From contig NZ_CP024311.1 of assembly GCF_002944315.1 (NCBI RefSeq), forward strand, positions 3,501-67,500: a DNA stretch of 64,000 nt, written 5' to 3'. This DNA is from Rhizobium sp. NXC24 (lineage in GTDB: Bacteria; Pseudomonadota; Alphaproteobacteria; Rhizobiales; Rhizobiaceae). A model generated the notes under the pieces. The model was not told where the DNA came from. It saw nothing but the letters and a program-made list of their open reading frames with translations, and ran no database searches. Each line of letters begins with the position of its first letter. Position 1 is the first letter of the stretch. The translations under genes were made by a program, and so were the position numbers. Below, in pieces: positions 47,545-56,423 of this stretch.

Positions 47545-48195
47545 TCACGGCTTCCAGCGCATAAAATTGGCAATCAGGGCGAGGCCGAGCTTCTGGCTCT
47601 TTTCCGGATGGAACTGCGAGCCGGCCATGTTGTCACGGCCAACGAAGGCGGTCATCGCTCCGCCATAACTGGTCGTGGCGATGACATCGTCGGCATGGTC
47701 GGCGGCCAGATGATAGGAATGCACGAAATAGGCATGCAGCCCCTCCGATCCGGTCGGAATGCCGTGGAAGAGCGGGTGCGGGTGTCTGAGATCCAGCGTG
47801 TTCCAGCCGATCTGCGGGATTTTCAGCGTGGGATCGCCGGGCGTCATCTCCTTGACGTCGCCCTTGATCCAGCCGAACCCCTGCGTGATCGTCTTTTCCA
47901 GCCCGCGCGACGACATGAGCTGCATGCCAACGCAGATGCCGAGGAAAGGGCGGCCCTTGTGTTCCACGACATCAATCACCGCATCCGCCATGCCGGAAAC
48001 GGCGTCGAGCCCACGGCGGCAATCGGCATAGGCGCCGACGCCCGGAAGCACGATGCGATCGGCGGTGGCGACACGCTCGGCATCGTCAGTCAGATCGATT
48101 TCAGCGTCGATACCGGCTTCGCGGGCGGCGCGTTCAAAGGCCTTGGTGGCCGAGCGCAGATTGCCTGAGCCGTAATCGATAATCGCGACGCGCAT
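47545..48195 (-). CDS. hisH: Imidazole glycerol phosphate synthase glutamine amidotransferase subunit
   Basis: Supplies ammonia from glutamine to HisF. The 216-residue class I amidotransferase has the nucleophile Cys88 in [18 protein letters not shown], and the His/Glu pair near the C-terminus in [12 protein letters not shown]. It lies 25 bases before hisA and directly after the DUF2628 gene. Confidence 0.97.
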   Translation of the reverse strand: MRVAIIDYGSGNLRSATKAFERAAREAGIDAEIDLTDDAERVATADRIVLPGVGAYADCRRGLDAVSGMADAVIDVVEHKGRPFLGICVGMQLMSSRGLEKTITQGFGWIKGDVKEMTPGDPTLKIPQIGWNTLDLRHPHPLFHGIPTGSEGLHAYFVHSYHLAADHADDVIATTSYGGAMTAFVGRDNMAGSQFHPEKSQKLGLALIANFMRWKP

Positions 48196-48197
48196 GA

Positions 48198-48680
48198 TCA
48201 GCGTCCTCCGTCATAGCCGGGAAGACCGAAAGACGGTCCGCCCCGGCTTGGGCTATTGTTTGGAGAGGTGGGGATATCCCAATCGTTTGAACGGATATTC
48301 TCCTCGGCCTTCGGCTCAGTCGTAGTGAAATGGATCTCTTCGGCCGTCGCCAGATTGGGCGCCGAAACCAAGTCTTCCGTCTTCCAGCCGCCTGCAACGA
48401 GGCTCCGATACGCGGCGTGGTTGCCTTCAAGCGCAGCCAGGACATGCACGCCGAGCAGGATCGCGATGCCGGCGGCAAAAAACTCCGGCCGGCGGATCAA
48501 TTCCAGGGCGATGCCCTGTAGCAGAAAGGCGGCGATGGCCTGCAGCCACAGCCGGTGAAAAAGCATCCATAGTGTCGGAAACAAAAATGCGGTCCAGGAA
48601 AAACCGTCGCGGATGAAGCGCGTGCTCACCTGGTTTTTGTCCGGTCCTCCGGGTGGCGTCAAAATCAAATAGCTTGCCAT
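48198..48680 (-). CDS. DUF2628 membrane protein within the his cluster
   Basis: A 160-residue protein with two or three hydrophobic segments: about 28-43 ([16 protein letters not shown]), 47-60 and 66-85. A polar, disordered-looking C-terminal tail follows, ending in [33 protein letters not shown] is the DUF2628 signature. The function is unknown. It stands between hisB and hisH, 2 bases from hisH, and this position is conserved in rhizobia, so it is cotranscribed with histidine genes without an evident role in the pathway. Confidence 0.82.
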   Translation of the reverse strand: MASYLILTPPGGPDKNQVSTRFIRDGFSWTAFLFPTLWMLFHRLWLQAIAAFLLQGIALELIRRPEFFAAGIAILLGVHVLAALEGNHAAYRSLVAGGWKTEDLVSAPNLATAEEIHFTTTEPKAEENIRSNDWDIPTSPNNSPSRGGPSFGLPGYDGGR

Positions 48681-48706
48681 CTCTTCACTTTCCCCATGAC
48701 GGGGGC

Positions 48707-49315
48707 TCAGGCGAGGGTGCCCTTTGTCGAGGGCACACGGCCTGCCTGCCGCGGATCAATCTCGGTTGCCGTGCGCAGTGCGCGGGCAACGGCCTTGAAG
48801 CATGTCTCGGCAATATGGTGATTGTTGGCGCCATAGTGGTTGAGGATATGCAGCGTGATGCCGGCATTCTGCGCCAAGGCCTGGAAGAATTCGCGCACCA
48901 GCTCGGTATCGAAAGTGCCGATCTTCGGGGCGCTGAAGGCAACATTCCAGACGAGGAAGGGCCGGCCGGACAGATCGACGGCCGCCTTCGTCATCGTTTC
49001 GTCCATGGCGAGATCGATCGAGGCGTAGCGGGTAATGCCGCGCCGGTCGCCCAGCGCCTTGGCAATGGCCTGGCCGATGGCGATGCCGGTATCTTCGACC
49101 GCGTGGTGATCGTCGACATGCAGATCACCCTTGGTGTCGATCTCCATATCGATCAGCGAATGTCGCGAAAGCTGCTCCAGCATATGGTCGAAGAAGCCGA
49201 CGCCCGTCGAAATCGTCGACTTGCCACTGCCGTCGATGTTGACGGACACGGAGACCGAAGTCTCATTGGTCTTGCGGGAAACGCTTGCCGTGCGGCTCGC
49301 TGCGGTCTCTGCCAT
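48707..49315 (-). CDS. hisB: Imidazoleglycerol-phosphate dehydratase
   Basis: Sixth step of histidine synthesis. The 202-residue monofunctional enzyme has [20 protein letters not shown] and [16 protein letters not shown] near the front, and a second His-rich element near the C-terminus, [20 protein letters not shown]. These bind the manganese ions. There is no phosphatase domain, unlike the E. coli fusion. It is first in the hisB-DUF2628-hisH-hisA-hisF-hisE-coaA run and divergent from hslV. Confidence 0.97.
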   Translation of the reverse strand: MAETAASRTASVSRKTNETSVSVSVNIDGSGKSTISTGVGFFDHMLEQLSRHSLIDMEIDTKGDLHVDDHHAVEDTGIAIGQAIAKALGDRRGITRYASIDLAMDETMTKAAVDLSGRPFLVWNVAFSAPKIGTFDTELVREFFQALAQNAGITLHILNHYGANNHHIAETCFKAVARALRTATEIDPRQAGRVPSTKGTLA

Positions 49316-49434
49316 GGTTGCTCCATCGGGATTGACGGCCGTTCCTTATCAGGCACATCGGCAAATATCCAGAAGTTAAGTCAGTATAGACTTATCTAGC
49401 CGGCTTACATGCATCATTCCGAAATAACGGGCAT

Positions 49435-49461
49435 TTGCAATCGTAAAAAGCCCTCTTACAT
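49435..49461 (+). promoter_or_regulatory. Possible heat-shock type promoter before hslV
   Basis: TTGCAA (49435-49440) and TTACAT (49456-49461) are 15 bases apart, 69 bases before the hslV start. hslVU is usually under RpoH control, but the match to an alphaproteobacterial RpoH consensus is only partial. Confidence 0.25.
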
Positions 49462-49529
49462 AGGGCTTGACGGGGCCGAAACGCGGCCCGGCAGAAAGCC
49501 CGCCAAAATGGGGGCAAACAGGTGTTTAT

Positions 49530-50057
49530 ATGACGACAATTGTAACTATTCGTAAGGGCGGCAAGGTGGTGATGGCTGGCGATGGCCAGGTGAGCCTCGG
49601 CCAGACCGTAATGAAGGGCAATGCCCGCAAGGTTCGCCGCATTGGCAAGGGTGACGTGATTGCCGGTTTCGCCGGTGCGACCGCCGATGCCTTTACGCTG
49701 CTAGAGCGGCTGGAAAAGAAGCTCGAACAATATCCCGGTCAGTTGATGCGCGCCGCCGTCGAGCTTGCCAAGGATTGGCGTACGGACAAATATCTGCGCA
49801 ACCTCGAAGCCATGATGCTCGTCGCCGACAAACAAGTGACGCTCGCCGTCACCGGCAACGGCGATGTGCTTGAGCCGGAACACGGCGCCATGGCGATCGG
49901 CTCCGGCGGCAATTTTGCGCTCGCCGCGGCGCGCGCGCTGATGGATACCGACAAATCGGCCGAGGACGTTGCCCGCCGCGCGCTCGATATCGCCGCCGAC
50001 ATCTGTGTCTACACCAATCACAATGTCGTGGTCGAAACGCTCGACTCCGAAGCCTAA
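49530..50057 (+). CDS. hslV: ATP-dependent protease subunit HslV
   Basis: Proteolytic chamber of the HslVU protease. After removal of Met1, the 175-residue product starts with Thr2 ([20 protein letters not shown]), the catalytic nucleophile. GNARKVRRI and [13 protein letters not shown] are family motifs. An open frame extends 21 codons upstream, but using it would bury the nucleophile, so 49530 is right. hslU follows 43 bases later. Confidence 0.97.
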   Translation: MTTIVTIRKGGKVVMAGDGQVSLGQTVMKGNARKVRRIGKGDVIAGFAGATADAFTLLERLEKKLEQYPGQLMRAAVELAKDWRTDKYLRNLEAMMLVADKQVTLAVTGNGDVLEPEHGAMAIGSGGNFALAAARALMDTDKSAEDVARRALDIAADICVYTNHNVVVETLDSEA

Positions 50058-50100
50058 TTCCTCTCTTGATTGTTTCTAGCCCTGACGGGAAGCGCACGAA

Positions 50101-51408
50101 ATGACCACTTTTTCCCCCCGCGAGATCGTTTCAGAACTCGACCGCTATATTGTCGGCCAGCATGAGGCCAAACGCGCCGTGGCGATTGCGCTGCGCAACC
50201 GCTGGCGCCGCCAGCAGCTCGAGCCCGATCTGCGCGACGAAGTCATGCCGAAGAACATTCTGATGATCGGCCCGACCGGCGTCGGCAAGACGGAAATCTC
50301 CCGTCGCCTCGCCAAGCTTGCCGGCGCGCCCTTCATCAAGGTGGAAGCGACGAAATTTACCGAAGTCGGCTATGTCGGCCGCGATGTCGAACAGATCGTC
50401 CGCGATCTCGTTGAGGTCGGCATCGGCCTAGTGCGTGAAAAGAAGCGCGCCGAAGTGCAGGCGAAGGCGCATATGAGCGCGGAAGAGCGGGTGCTCGATG
50501 CCCTCGTCGGCTCTACGGCCTCGCCGGCAACGCGCGACAGCTTCCGCAAGAAGCTGCGCGAAGGCCAACTGGACGACAAGGAAATCGATATCGAAGTCGC
50601 CGACACGGGCTCCGGCATGCCCGGCTTCGAAATTCCCGGCATGCCCGGCGCCAATATCGGCGTCCTCAACCTGTCCGAAATGTTCGGAAAGGCCATGGGC
50701 GGCCGCACCAAGAAGGTGCGCACCACGGTGAAGGATTCCTACAAGGAACTGATCCGCGACGAATCCGACAAGCTGATCGACAACGAGGCGATCCAGCGCG
50801 AAGCGGTTCAATCGGCCGAGAATGACGGCATCGTCTTCCTGGACGAGATCGACAAGATCGCCGCCCGCGATGGCGGCATGGGCGCCGGCGTTTCCCGCGA
50901 AGGCGTGCAGCGCGACCTGCTGCCGCTGGTCGAAGGCACCACGGTTGCGACCAAATATGGCCCGGTGAAGACCGATCACATCCTCTTCATCGCCTCGGGT
51001 GCGTTCCATGTGTCGAAGCCTTCGGATCTCCTGCCGGAATTGCAGGGCCGTCTGCCGATCCGCGTCGAACTGAAGCCTTTGAGCAAAGAGGATTTCCGCC
51101 GTATCCTGACGGAGCCGGAAGCCAGCCTCATCCGCCAATACAAGGCGCTGATGGAGACGGAAAACTTGAAGCTCGATTTCACGGATAACGCGATCGACGC
51201 TTTGGCCGATGTCGCTGTGCACCTCAACTCCACTGTCGAGAACATCGGCGCCCGCCGCCTGCAGACAGTGATGGAGCGTGTACTGGACGATATTTCCTAC
51301 AACGCTTCGGATCGTGCCGGCGTGTCGGTGACCATCGACGCCGACTATGTGCGCGAACATGTTGGCGATCTCGCCACCAATACCGACCTGTCGCGCTTCA
51401 TTCTCTAA
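50101..51408 (+). CDS. hslU: ATP-dependent protease ATPase subunit HslU
   Basis: AAA+ unfoldase that feeds HslV. The 435-residue protein has [20 protein letters not shown], Walker A GPTGVGKT (57-64), an I domain with [11 protein letters not shown], Walker [16 protein letters not shown], and [19 protein letters not shown]. The C-terminal end, LSRFIL, is the element that docks into HslV. A terminator follows. Confidence 0.98.
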   Translation: MTTFSPREIVSELDRYIVGQHEAKRAVAIALRNRWRRQQLEPDLRDEVMPKNILMIGPTGVGKTEISRRLAKLAGAPFIKVEATKFTEVGYVGRDVEQIVRDLVEVGIGLVREKKRAEVQAKAHMSAEERVLDALVGSTASPATRDSFRKKLREGQLDDKEIDIEVADTGSGMPGFEIPGMPGANIGVLNLSEMFGKAMGGRTKKVRTTVKDSYKELIRDESDKLIDNEAIQREAVQSAENDGIVFLDEIDKIAARDGGMGAGVSREGVQRDLLPLVEGTTVATKYGPVKTDHILFIASGAFHVSKPSDLLPELQGRLPIRVELKPLSKEDFRRILTEPEASLIRQYKALMETENLKLDFTDNAIDALADVAVHLNSTVENIGARRLQTVMERVLDDISYNASDRAGVSVTIDADYVREHVGDLATNTDLSRFIL

Positions 51409-51453
51409 TGGAATTAAGCCGGTGACGGCATCTTGACATATTAAGCACTCGAC

Positions 51454-51490
51454 AGCGGGCCGTTAACTTTTTAGTTAAGGCCCGCTTCTT
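51454..51490 (+). terminator. Rho-independent terminator of hslU
   Basis: AGCGGGCC plus TTAAC (51454-51467) pairs with GTTAA plus GGCCCGCT (51474-51486), with one bulged G, followed by TCTT. Confidence 0.78.
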
Positions 51491-51576
51491 TGCGTGGGAA
51501 TGGCTTTATTCGGCCAAGATTGTCCGTCAGGCAGCCGCATTGAAACATCGGATGAAACTTCGACAGGGCAGCCATC

Positions 51577-52530
51577 GTGCGACGCATTCTGATCACCCTT
51601 CTTCTGGCGGTTGTCAGCCTCTCCTGGACTCCGGCCTATGCGGATGCAGCGGCCATGGTGCCGCCGGGCAACCGCAACGCCGAGCAGCCGGCAATCCCTG
51701 GTGCCTCCGTGCGCCGTACCAAGGGCACGAATTCGACCTTCGAGCGCAAATACCAGAAGGTTCACGAACTGCTGGCGACCGATACCAAGCTCATGTCGAA
51801 GATCAAGTCGACGGCGCGCGCCTACGGCATCGACCCCATCCACATCATCGGCGCGCTGGTCGGCGAACATACCTATAATGTCGACGCCTATGACGGCCTG
51901 CAGTCCTACTACGTCAAAGCCGCCTCCTATGCCGGCCAGAGCTTCCGCTTCGCCTATGACGGCGAAGACGTCGATGATTTTGTCGCCCGGCCGCAATTCG
52001 ATGCCTGCAAGGGCAAGAGGGATTCCTACAGCCTCTGGACCTGCCGCGAAGATGTCTGGGAAAGCGATTTCCGCGGCAAGAAGGTCGGCGGCAAATCCTT
52101 CCCCGACAACCGTTTCAGCGCCGTGTTCTTCCAGCCCTTCTATGCCGGCCAGACCTTCGGCCTCGGCCAGGTCAATCCGCTGACGGCGCTGGAGCTCTCC
52201 GATCTCGTCAGCAGCACGTCGGGCATTCCGAAGCTGGATGAAAAGGACGCCGGCAGCGTCTACAAGGCCATCATGGATCCGGATCTGTCGCTCGCCTTCG
52301 TTGCGGCCTCGATCCGCAAGTCGATCGATGACTACCGTTCGATCGCCGGCATGGACATTTCGGGCAATCCGGGCATCACGGCGACGCTCTACAATGTCGG
52401 CAATTCCCGCCAGCGGGCCGCAGCGCTCGCCGCCAAGAACCGTGGGGCCGGACAACCGGTCTGGCCGGAGGAAAATTACTATGGCTGGCTTATCAATGAT
52501 AAGCTGGACGATCTGAAGTCGCTGCTTTAA
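51577..52530 (+). CDS. DUF1402 family exported protein, possibly lysozyme-like
   Basis: A 317-residue protein with a signal peptide (about residues 1-22, ending AYADA), so it should be periplasmic. Annotated elsewhere as DUF1402, function unknown. I see lytic-transglycosylase-like landmarks in the right order: PIHIIGALVGEHTYN (compare the IA..ESGFN helix with the catalytic Glu), TFGLGQVNPLTALELS (compare GLMQ...P.TA) and TATLYNVGNSRQRA (compare YNAG). A peptidoglycan-binding or cleaving role is therefore inferred. It starts with GTG at 51577, with CAGGG upstream. Confidence 0.8.
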   Translation: MRRILITLLLAVVSLSWTPAYADAAAMVPPGNRNAEQPAIPGASVRRTKGTNSTFERKYQKVHELLATDTKLMSKIKSTARAYGIDPIHIIGALVGEHTYNVDAYDGLQSYYVKAASYAGQSFRFAYDGEDVDDFVARPQFDACKGKRDSYSLWTCREDVWESDFRGKKVGGKSFPDNRFSAVFFQPFYAGQTFGLGQVNPLTALELSDLVSSTSGIPKLDEKDAGSVYKAIMDPDLSLAFVAASIRKSIDDYRSIAGMDISGNPGITATLYNVGNSRQRAAALAAKNRGAGQPVWPEENYYGWLINDKLDDLKSLL

Positions 52531-52578
52531 ACTTCGGGAGCCGTCGCGAAAATAAGGTTTTCGAGGAGATTGGATCTC

Positions 52579-53973
52579 ATGGACATGATCCCGGAAGCCT
52601 TTTCCCCACCAGCCCCGACCCCGCGTACCGTCCCGCCATCGCGTCTGACGATCATCCGCACCATCCTGCGCAATCCGCTGGAATTATGGGGTGAGCCTTC
52701 CTATACGCTGCCATGGATCATGACGCGCTTCTTTCGCGAGCACACGCTGATCGTCAATGATCCCGGCCTGATCAAGCATGTGCTGGTCGACAATGCCTCC
52801 AATTACCGCATGTCGGATATCCGCCAGCTCGTGCTCCGGCCAATCCTGCGCGACGGCCTGCTGACGGCGGAAGGCCAGGTCTGGAAGCGCTCGCGCAAGG
52901 CCGTCGCGCCGGTTTTCACGCCGCGCCATGCCCAGGGCTTTGCCGGCCAGATGCTGAGCCAGAGCGAAGCCTATGTTCGCAAATACGAGGAGGCCGGCAG
53001 CGATGGCAAGGTTTTCGACATCGCCATCGATATGACCGAGCTTACCTTCGCCATCCTCGCCGAAACGCTGTTCTCCGGTGAGATCGTCACCGAAAGCGGC
53101 CATTTCGCCGATGACGTCAACCAGCTTCTGCATCGCATGGGCCGCGTCGACCCGATGGATCTTCTGCGCGCGCCTTCCTGGGTGCCGCGCGTCACCCGCA
53201 TCGGCGGCCAGAAGGTGCTCGACAAGTTTCGCGGCATCGTCCGCAAGACGATGGATCTTCGGCTCGACAAGATGCGTAGGGATCGGGCCAGCGCTCCCGA
53301 CGATTTCCTGACGCTGCTGTTGGAAAAGGCCGGCCCCGACGGCCTGACCATGGAGGAGATCGAGGACAACATCCTCACCTTCATCGGCGCCGGTCATGAG
53401 ACGACGGCGCGGGCGCTGGCCTGGACGCTCTACTGCGTCGCCAATACCCCGCATATCCGCGAGGTCATGGAAGCGGAAATCGATCTGGTGCTCGCCACCG
53501 GCGCCGAGCCCGTCGCCTGGCTCGACCTGATGCCGAATGTCCGTGCCGCCTTCGAGGAGGCGATGCGCCTCTATCCGCCGGCGCCATCCATCAACCGCGC
53601 CTCGATTGCTGACGATGAATGGATAAGCCCAAGCGGGGAGCGCGTGGAGATCCCGGCCGGGATCACCGTACTGATCATGCCTTGGACACTGCATCGCCAT
53701 GCGCTTTATTGGGACAAGCCGCGTGCCTTCATGCCCGAACGCTTCCTTCCGGAGAATCGCGGCAAGATCAACCGCTTCCAGTACCTGCCCTTCGGCGCCG
53801 GCCCCCGCGTCTGCATCGGCGCCACCTTTGCCCTTCAGGAAGCCGTCATCGCCCTTGCTGTCATGATGCACCGCTTCCGTTTCGATGTGACCGATCAGAC
53901 GAATCCCTGGCCGGTGCAGAAGCTGACGACCCAGCCGCAAGGCGGGCTGCCAATGCGGGTGACGAGGCGGTAG
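52579..53973 (+). CDS. Cytochrome P450
   Basis: A 464-residue soluble P450. The I-helix oxygen-binding motif is FIGAGHETTARAL. The ExxR pair is in FEEAMRLYPPAP, and MPERFLPENR precedes the heme loop. The heme-thiolate Cys412 lies in FGAGPRVCIGATFAL. The heme loop and the length resemble the fatty-acid hydroxylase/CYP4-like bacterial group more than short class I P450s, but the substrate is unknown. No ferredoxin or reductase gene adjoins it. The ATG at 52579 is preferred over a TTG at 52570, which touches the GAGGAG ribosome site. Confidence 0.92.
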   Translation: MDMIPEAFSPPAPTPRTVPPSRLTIIRTILRNPLELWGEPSYTLPWIMTRFFREHTLIVNDPGLIKHVLVDNASNYRMSDIRQLVLRPILRDGLLTAEGQVWKRSRKAVAPVFTPRHAQGFAGQMLSQSEAYVRKYEEAGSDGKVFDIAIDMTELTFAILAETLFSGEIVTESGHFADDVNQLLHRMGRVDPMDLLRAPSWVPRVTRIGGQKVLDKFRGIVRKTMDLRLDKMRRDRASAPDDFLTLLLEKAGPDGLTMEEIEDNILTFIGAGHETTARALAWTLYCVANTPHIREVMEAEIDLVLATGAEPVAWLDLMPNVRAAFEEAMRLYPPAPSINRASIADDEWISPSGERVEIPAGITVLIMPWTLHRHALYWDKPRAFMPERFLPENRGKINRFQYLPFGAGPRVCIGATFALQEAVIALAVMMHRFRFDVTDQTNPWPVQKLTTQPQGGLPMRVTRR

Positions 53974-53993
53974 GGGCGCTGCGGGCACGGGAT

Positions 53994-54252
53994 TATCTCG
54001 CCCCTGGCGGGCGAGAAAGCAATTTCACTGGCTTAGGAATTGCGGCGCAGAAGCTGCTACGCATTAAAAATGCTTAGCGCAATTTCTAAGCCATTGAAAT
54101 TGCAAGAGAGGGGGTCAGTTTCTTGTTCAGACAAATTTCTAAATTTCGTGCGTCCCTACCTACCCCCGCTCTTGCAAAAACTAAGAATTAGACGGGGACA
54201 AGCCCCCGCCTAATCCTAAGTTTTTGCTTTCTCGCCCGCCAAGGGCGAGATA
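53994..54252. repeat. 259-bp nested fold-back element
   Basis: 29-bp outer inverted repeats (53994-54022 and 54224-54252, 28 of 29 matching) enclose three further hairpins in a row. These are 54019-54044 with 54078-54103 (24 of 26), 54102-54115 with 54162-54175 (13 of 14), and 54176-54197 with 54204-54225 (19 of 22). A small GCATT/AATGC hairpin (54061-54073) sits in the first loop. It fills most of the gap between the P450 and hyuA-type genes and has no coding capacity. It looks like a MITE-like or mosaic palindromic element. Confidence 0.85.
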
Positions 54253-54300
54253 GGCTCCGCGCTTGCCGCCTCACTCATCTCCTCAAGGGTAAATTGATCT

Positions 54301-56304
54301 GTGACATCTCATTTCCTGCTCGGCATCGACACCGGTGGAACCTATACCGATGCCGTTCTCTTCCATGAAACCGACGGCGTTGTTGCCAAGGCGAAATCGC
54401 TGACCACGCGGCATGATTTGGCCGTCGGCATTGCCGGCGCTGTCGATGCGGTCATCGCCAAGGCGGCCATCCCCGTTTCCGCTATCGGTCTCGTATCGCT
54501 GTCGACGACGCTTGCCACCAACGCGCTGGTCGAAGGGCAGGGCGGCCGCGCCGGACTGGTAATGATCGGCTTCGGCCCCGATGATCTGAAGCGTGACGGC
54601 CTGGCCGAGGCGCTGGGGACCGATCCAGTGGTGTTTGTACCCGGCGGACACAGCGTCCATGGCAACGAGAACCCGCTTGATCTGGCGGCGCTCGAAGCGA
54701 TGCTGCCGGAGCTTTCGAAGAGCGTTTCGTCCTTCGCGATCGCTGGCTATTTCGCTGTGCGGAATCCGGCTCATGAAATCCGTGTGCGTGACTGCATCCG
54801 CGAGATTTCCCATCTGCCGGTCACCTGCAGCCATGAACTCTCCTCCAAGCTTGGCGGCCCGCGCCGGGCGCTGACGACGCTTTTGAACGCGCGGTTGGTG
54901 TCCATGATCGACCGGCTGGTCGGCGCCTGCGAAGGGTTTCTGGCCACGCGCGGCATCGCGGCGCCGATGATGGTCGTGCGCGGTGATGGCGCGCTGATCT
55001 CGGCCGCAGAAGCTAAGCTCCGTCCAATCGAGACCATCCTTTCTGGACCTGCGGCGAGCCTTGTCGGCGCACGCTATCTGACCGGCCTCGACGATGCCGT
55101 GGTGTCCGATATCGGCGGCACCACCACGGATGTCGCTGTGATGGAGGCCGGCCGGCCGCGGCTCGATGCCGACGGTGCGGTGGTCGGCGGCTATCGCACC
55201 ATGGTCGAAGCGGTCGCCATGCGCACCTATGGCCTTGGCGGTGATTCCGAAGTGAAGATCAACGATCGCGGTCTTGTCGCCGCCTTCGAACTCGGGCCGC
55301 GCCGCCTGCTGCCGCTCAGCCTCGCAGCCCATGTACACAGCCAGGCCGTCATCGGTGTGCTGGAGCAGCAGCTTCGTGCGCCGCATCTCGGCCGCCACGC
55401 CGGCCGCTTTGCCGTGCGCACCGGCGTACCGGATCATCTTGCGAGCGGCTTGCAGCCGTCGGAACAGGCGTTGTTCGACAAGATCGGCAGGGTACCCCTG
55501 CCGCTCGACCAGCTTCTGACCTCGACGTCGCAGAAAGCGACCCTGGACCGCCTGGTTGCCCGTGGCCTGGTGCATCTCTGCGGCCTGACGCCGTCAGACG
55601 CAATGCATGTGCTTGGGCGGCAAAGCCAGTGGAGTGCGGAAGCCGCCCGGTTGGGTCTCGCGCTGGCAATGCGGTTGAAGGACGGCTCCGGCCGCCCGAT
55701 TGCCGACTCGATAGAGGAGCTGGCGCAAAAGATCGTCGATCGCCTGACCCGGCAGTCCGCCGACGTGATCCTGGCCGCCTGCCTGGCGGAGGACGGCGTT
55801 ACCCATCTCGATCCGGCCAAATCGATCTCGATCGACCGCGCGCTTCGTCGCGCACGGGGCATCGCCCGTTTTGCCGTTTCGCTCGATCGCCCTCTGGTCG
55901 GCCTCGGCGCTTCCGCCCCCGTCTATTACCCTGCCATCGCCGAGATGCTGGCAAGTGACAGCGCCATTCCCGCTGATTCGGATGTGGCCAACGCGATCGG
56001 CGCCGTCGTCGGCCAGGTTCGCACCAGCGCCACGGTATTCGTCACCATGCCCGAGGATGGCATCTATGTGCTGAATGGCGCGGGCGAGACTTTGCGGTTC
56101 ACTGACGAGCAAAAGACTTTTTCTCTGGCGCGGCAGCGGGCAATCGAGGTGGCGACGGCGCAAGCGCGCTTGAATGGTGCCGAAGATCCCGTCATCGCCG
56201 TGGAAGAACAGGTCGATGCGCCTGAGATCGAGGGCAATCGCAAGCTGGTCGAGGCCCGCTTCATCGCCACCGCCAGCGGCCGCCCGCGCATAGCCGCCGA
56301 CTGA
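54301..56304 (+). CDS. Hydantoinase/oxoprolinase family protein (HyuA type)
   Basis: A 667-residue ATPase-fold protein. The N-terminal GIDTGGTYTDAVLF is the Hydant_A_N phosphate loop. SLSTTLATNALVEGQGGRAGLV and a central GGTTTDVAVME with LGGDSEVKI mark the hydantoinase A core. Members cleave N-methylhydantoin, 5-oxoproline or acetone-type substrates with ATP, usually with a HyuB subunit. No hyuB lies beside it (the next gene is malate synthase), so the substrate is open. It starts with GTG at 54301, 48 bases after the fold-back element. Confidence 0.87.
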   Translation: MTSHFLLGIDTGGTYTDAVLFHETDGVVAKAKSLTTRHDLAVGIAGAVDAVIAKAAIPVSAIGLVSLSTTLATNALVEGQGGRAGLVMIGFGPDDLKRDGLAEALGTDPVVFVPGGHSVHGNENPLDLAALEAMLPELSKSVSSFAIAGYFAVRNPAHEIRVRDCIREISHLPVTCSHELSSKLGGPRRALTTLLNARLVSMIDRLVGACEGFLATRGIAAPMMVVRGDGALISAAEAKLRPIETILSGPAASLVGARYLTGLDDAVVSDIGGTTTDVAVMEAGRPRLDADGAVVGGYRTMVEAVAMRTYGLGGDSEVKINDRGLVAAFELGPRRLLPLSLAAHVHSQAVIGVLEQQLRAPHLGRHAGRFAVRTGVPDHLASGLQPSEQALFDKIGRVPLPLDQLLTSTSQKATLDRLVARGLVHLCGLTPSDAMHVLGRQSQWSAEAARLGLALAMRLKDGSGRPIADSIEELAQKIVDRLTRQSADVILAACLAEDGVTHLDPAKSISIDRALRRARGIARFAVSLDRPLVGLGASAPVYYPAIAEMLASDSAIPADSDVANAIGAVVGQVRTSATVFVTMPEDGIYVLNGAGETLRFTDEQKTFSLARQRAIEVATAQARLNGAEDPVIAVEEQVDAPEIEGNRKLVEARFIATASGRPRIAAD

Positions 56305-56423
56305 TTATTTCCATAAATGCACAAATCTTTCGAACTATTGCCAAATTGACGGAGAGCCTAACCGCCCGCAAACTGGCAGCATGTAAAAATTGAGCCGTAG
56401 AACGGCCGTGAGGAGTGATTGGT

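Noticed and set aside
53994..54252. Fold-back element read as an insertion sequence
   Set aside because: No transposase-sized frame inside, and the inner part is itself made of hairpins; it is listed as a non-coding repeat.
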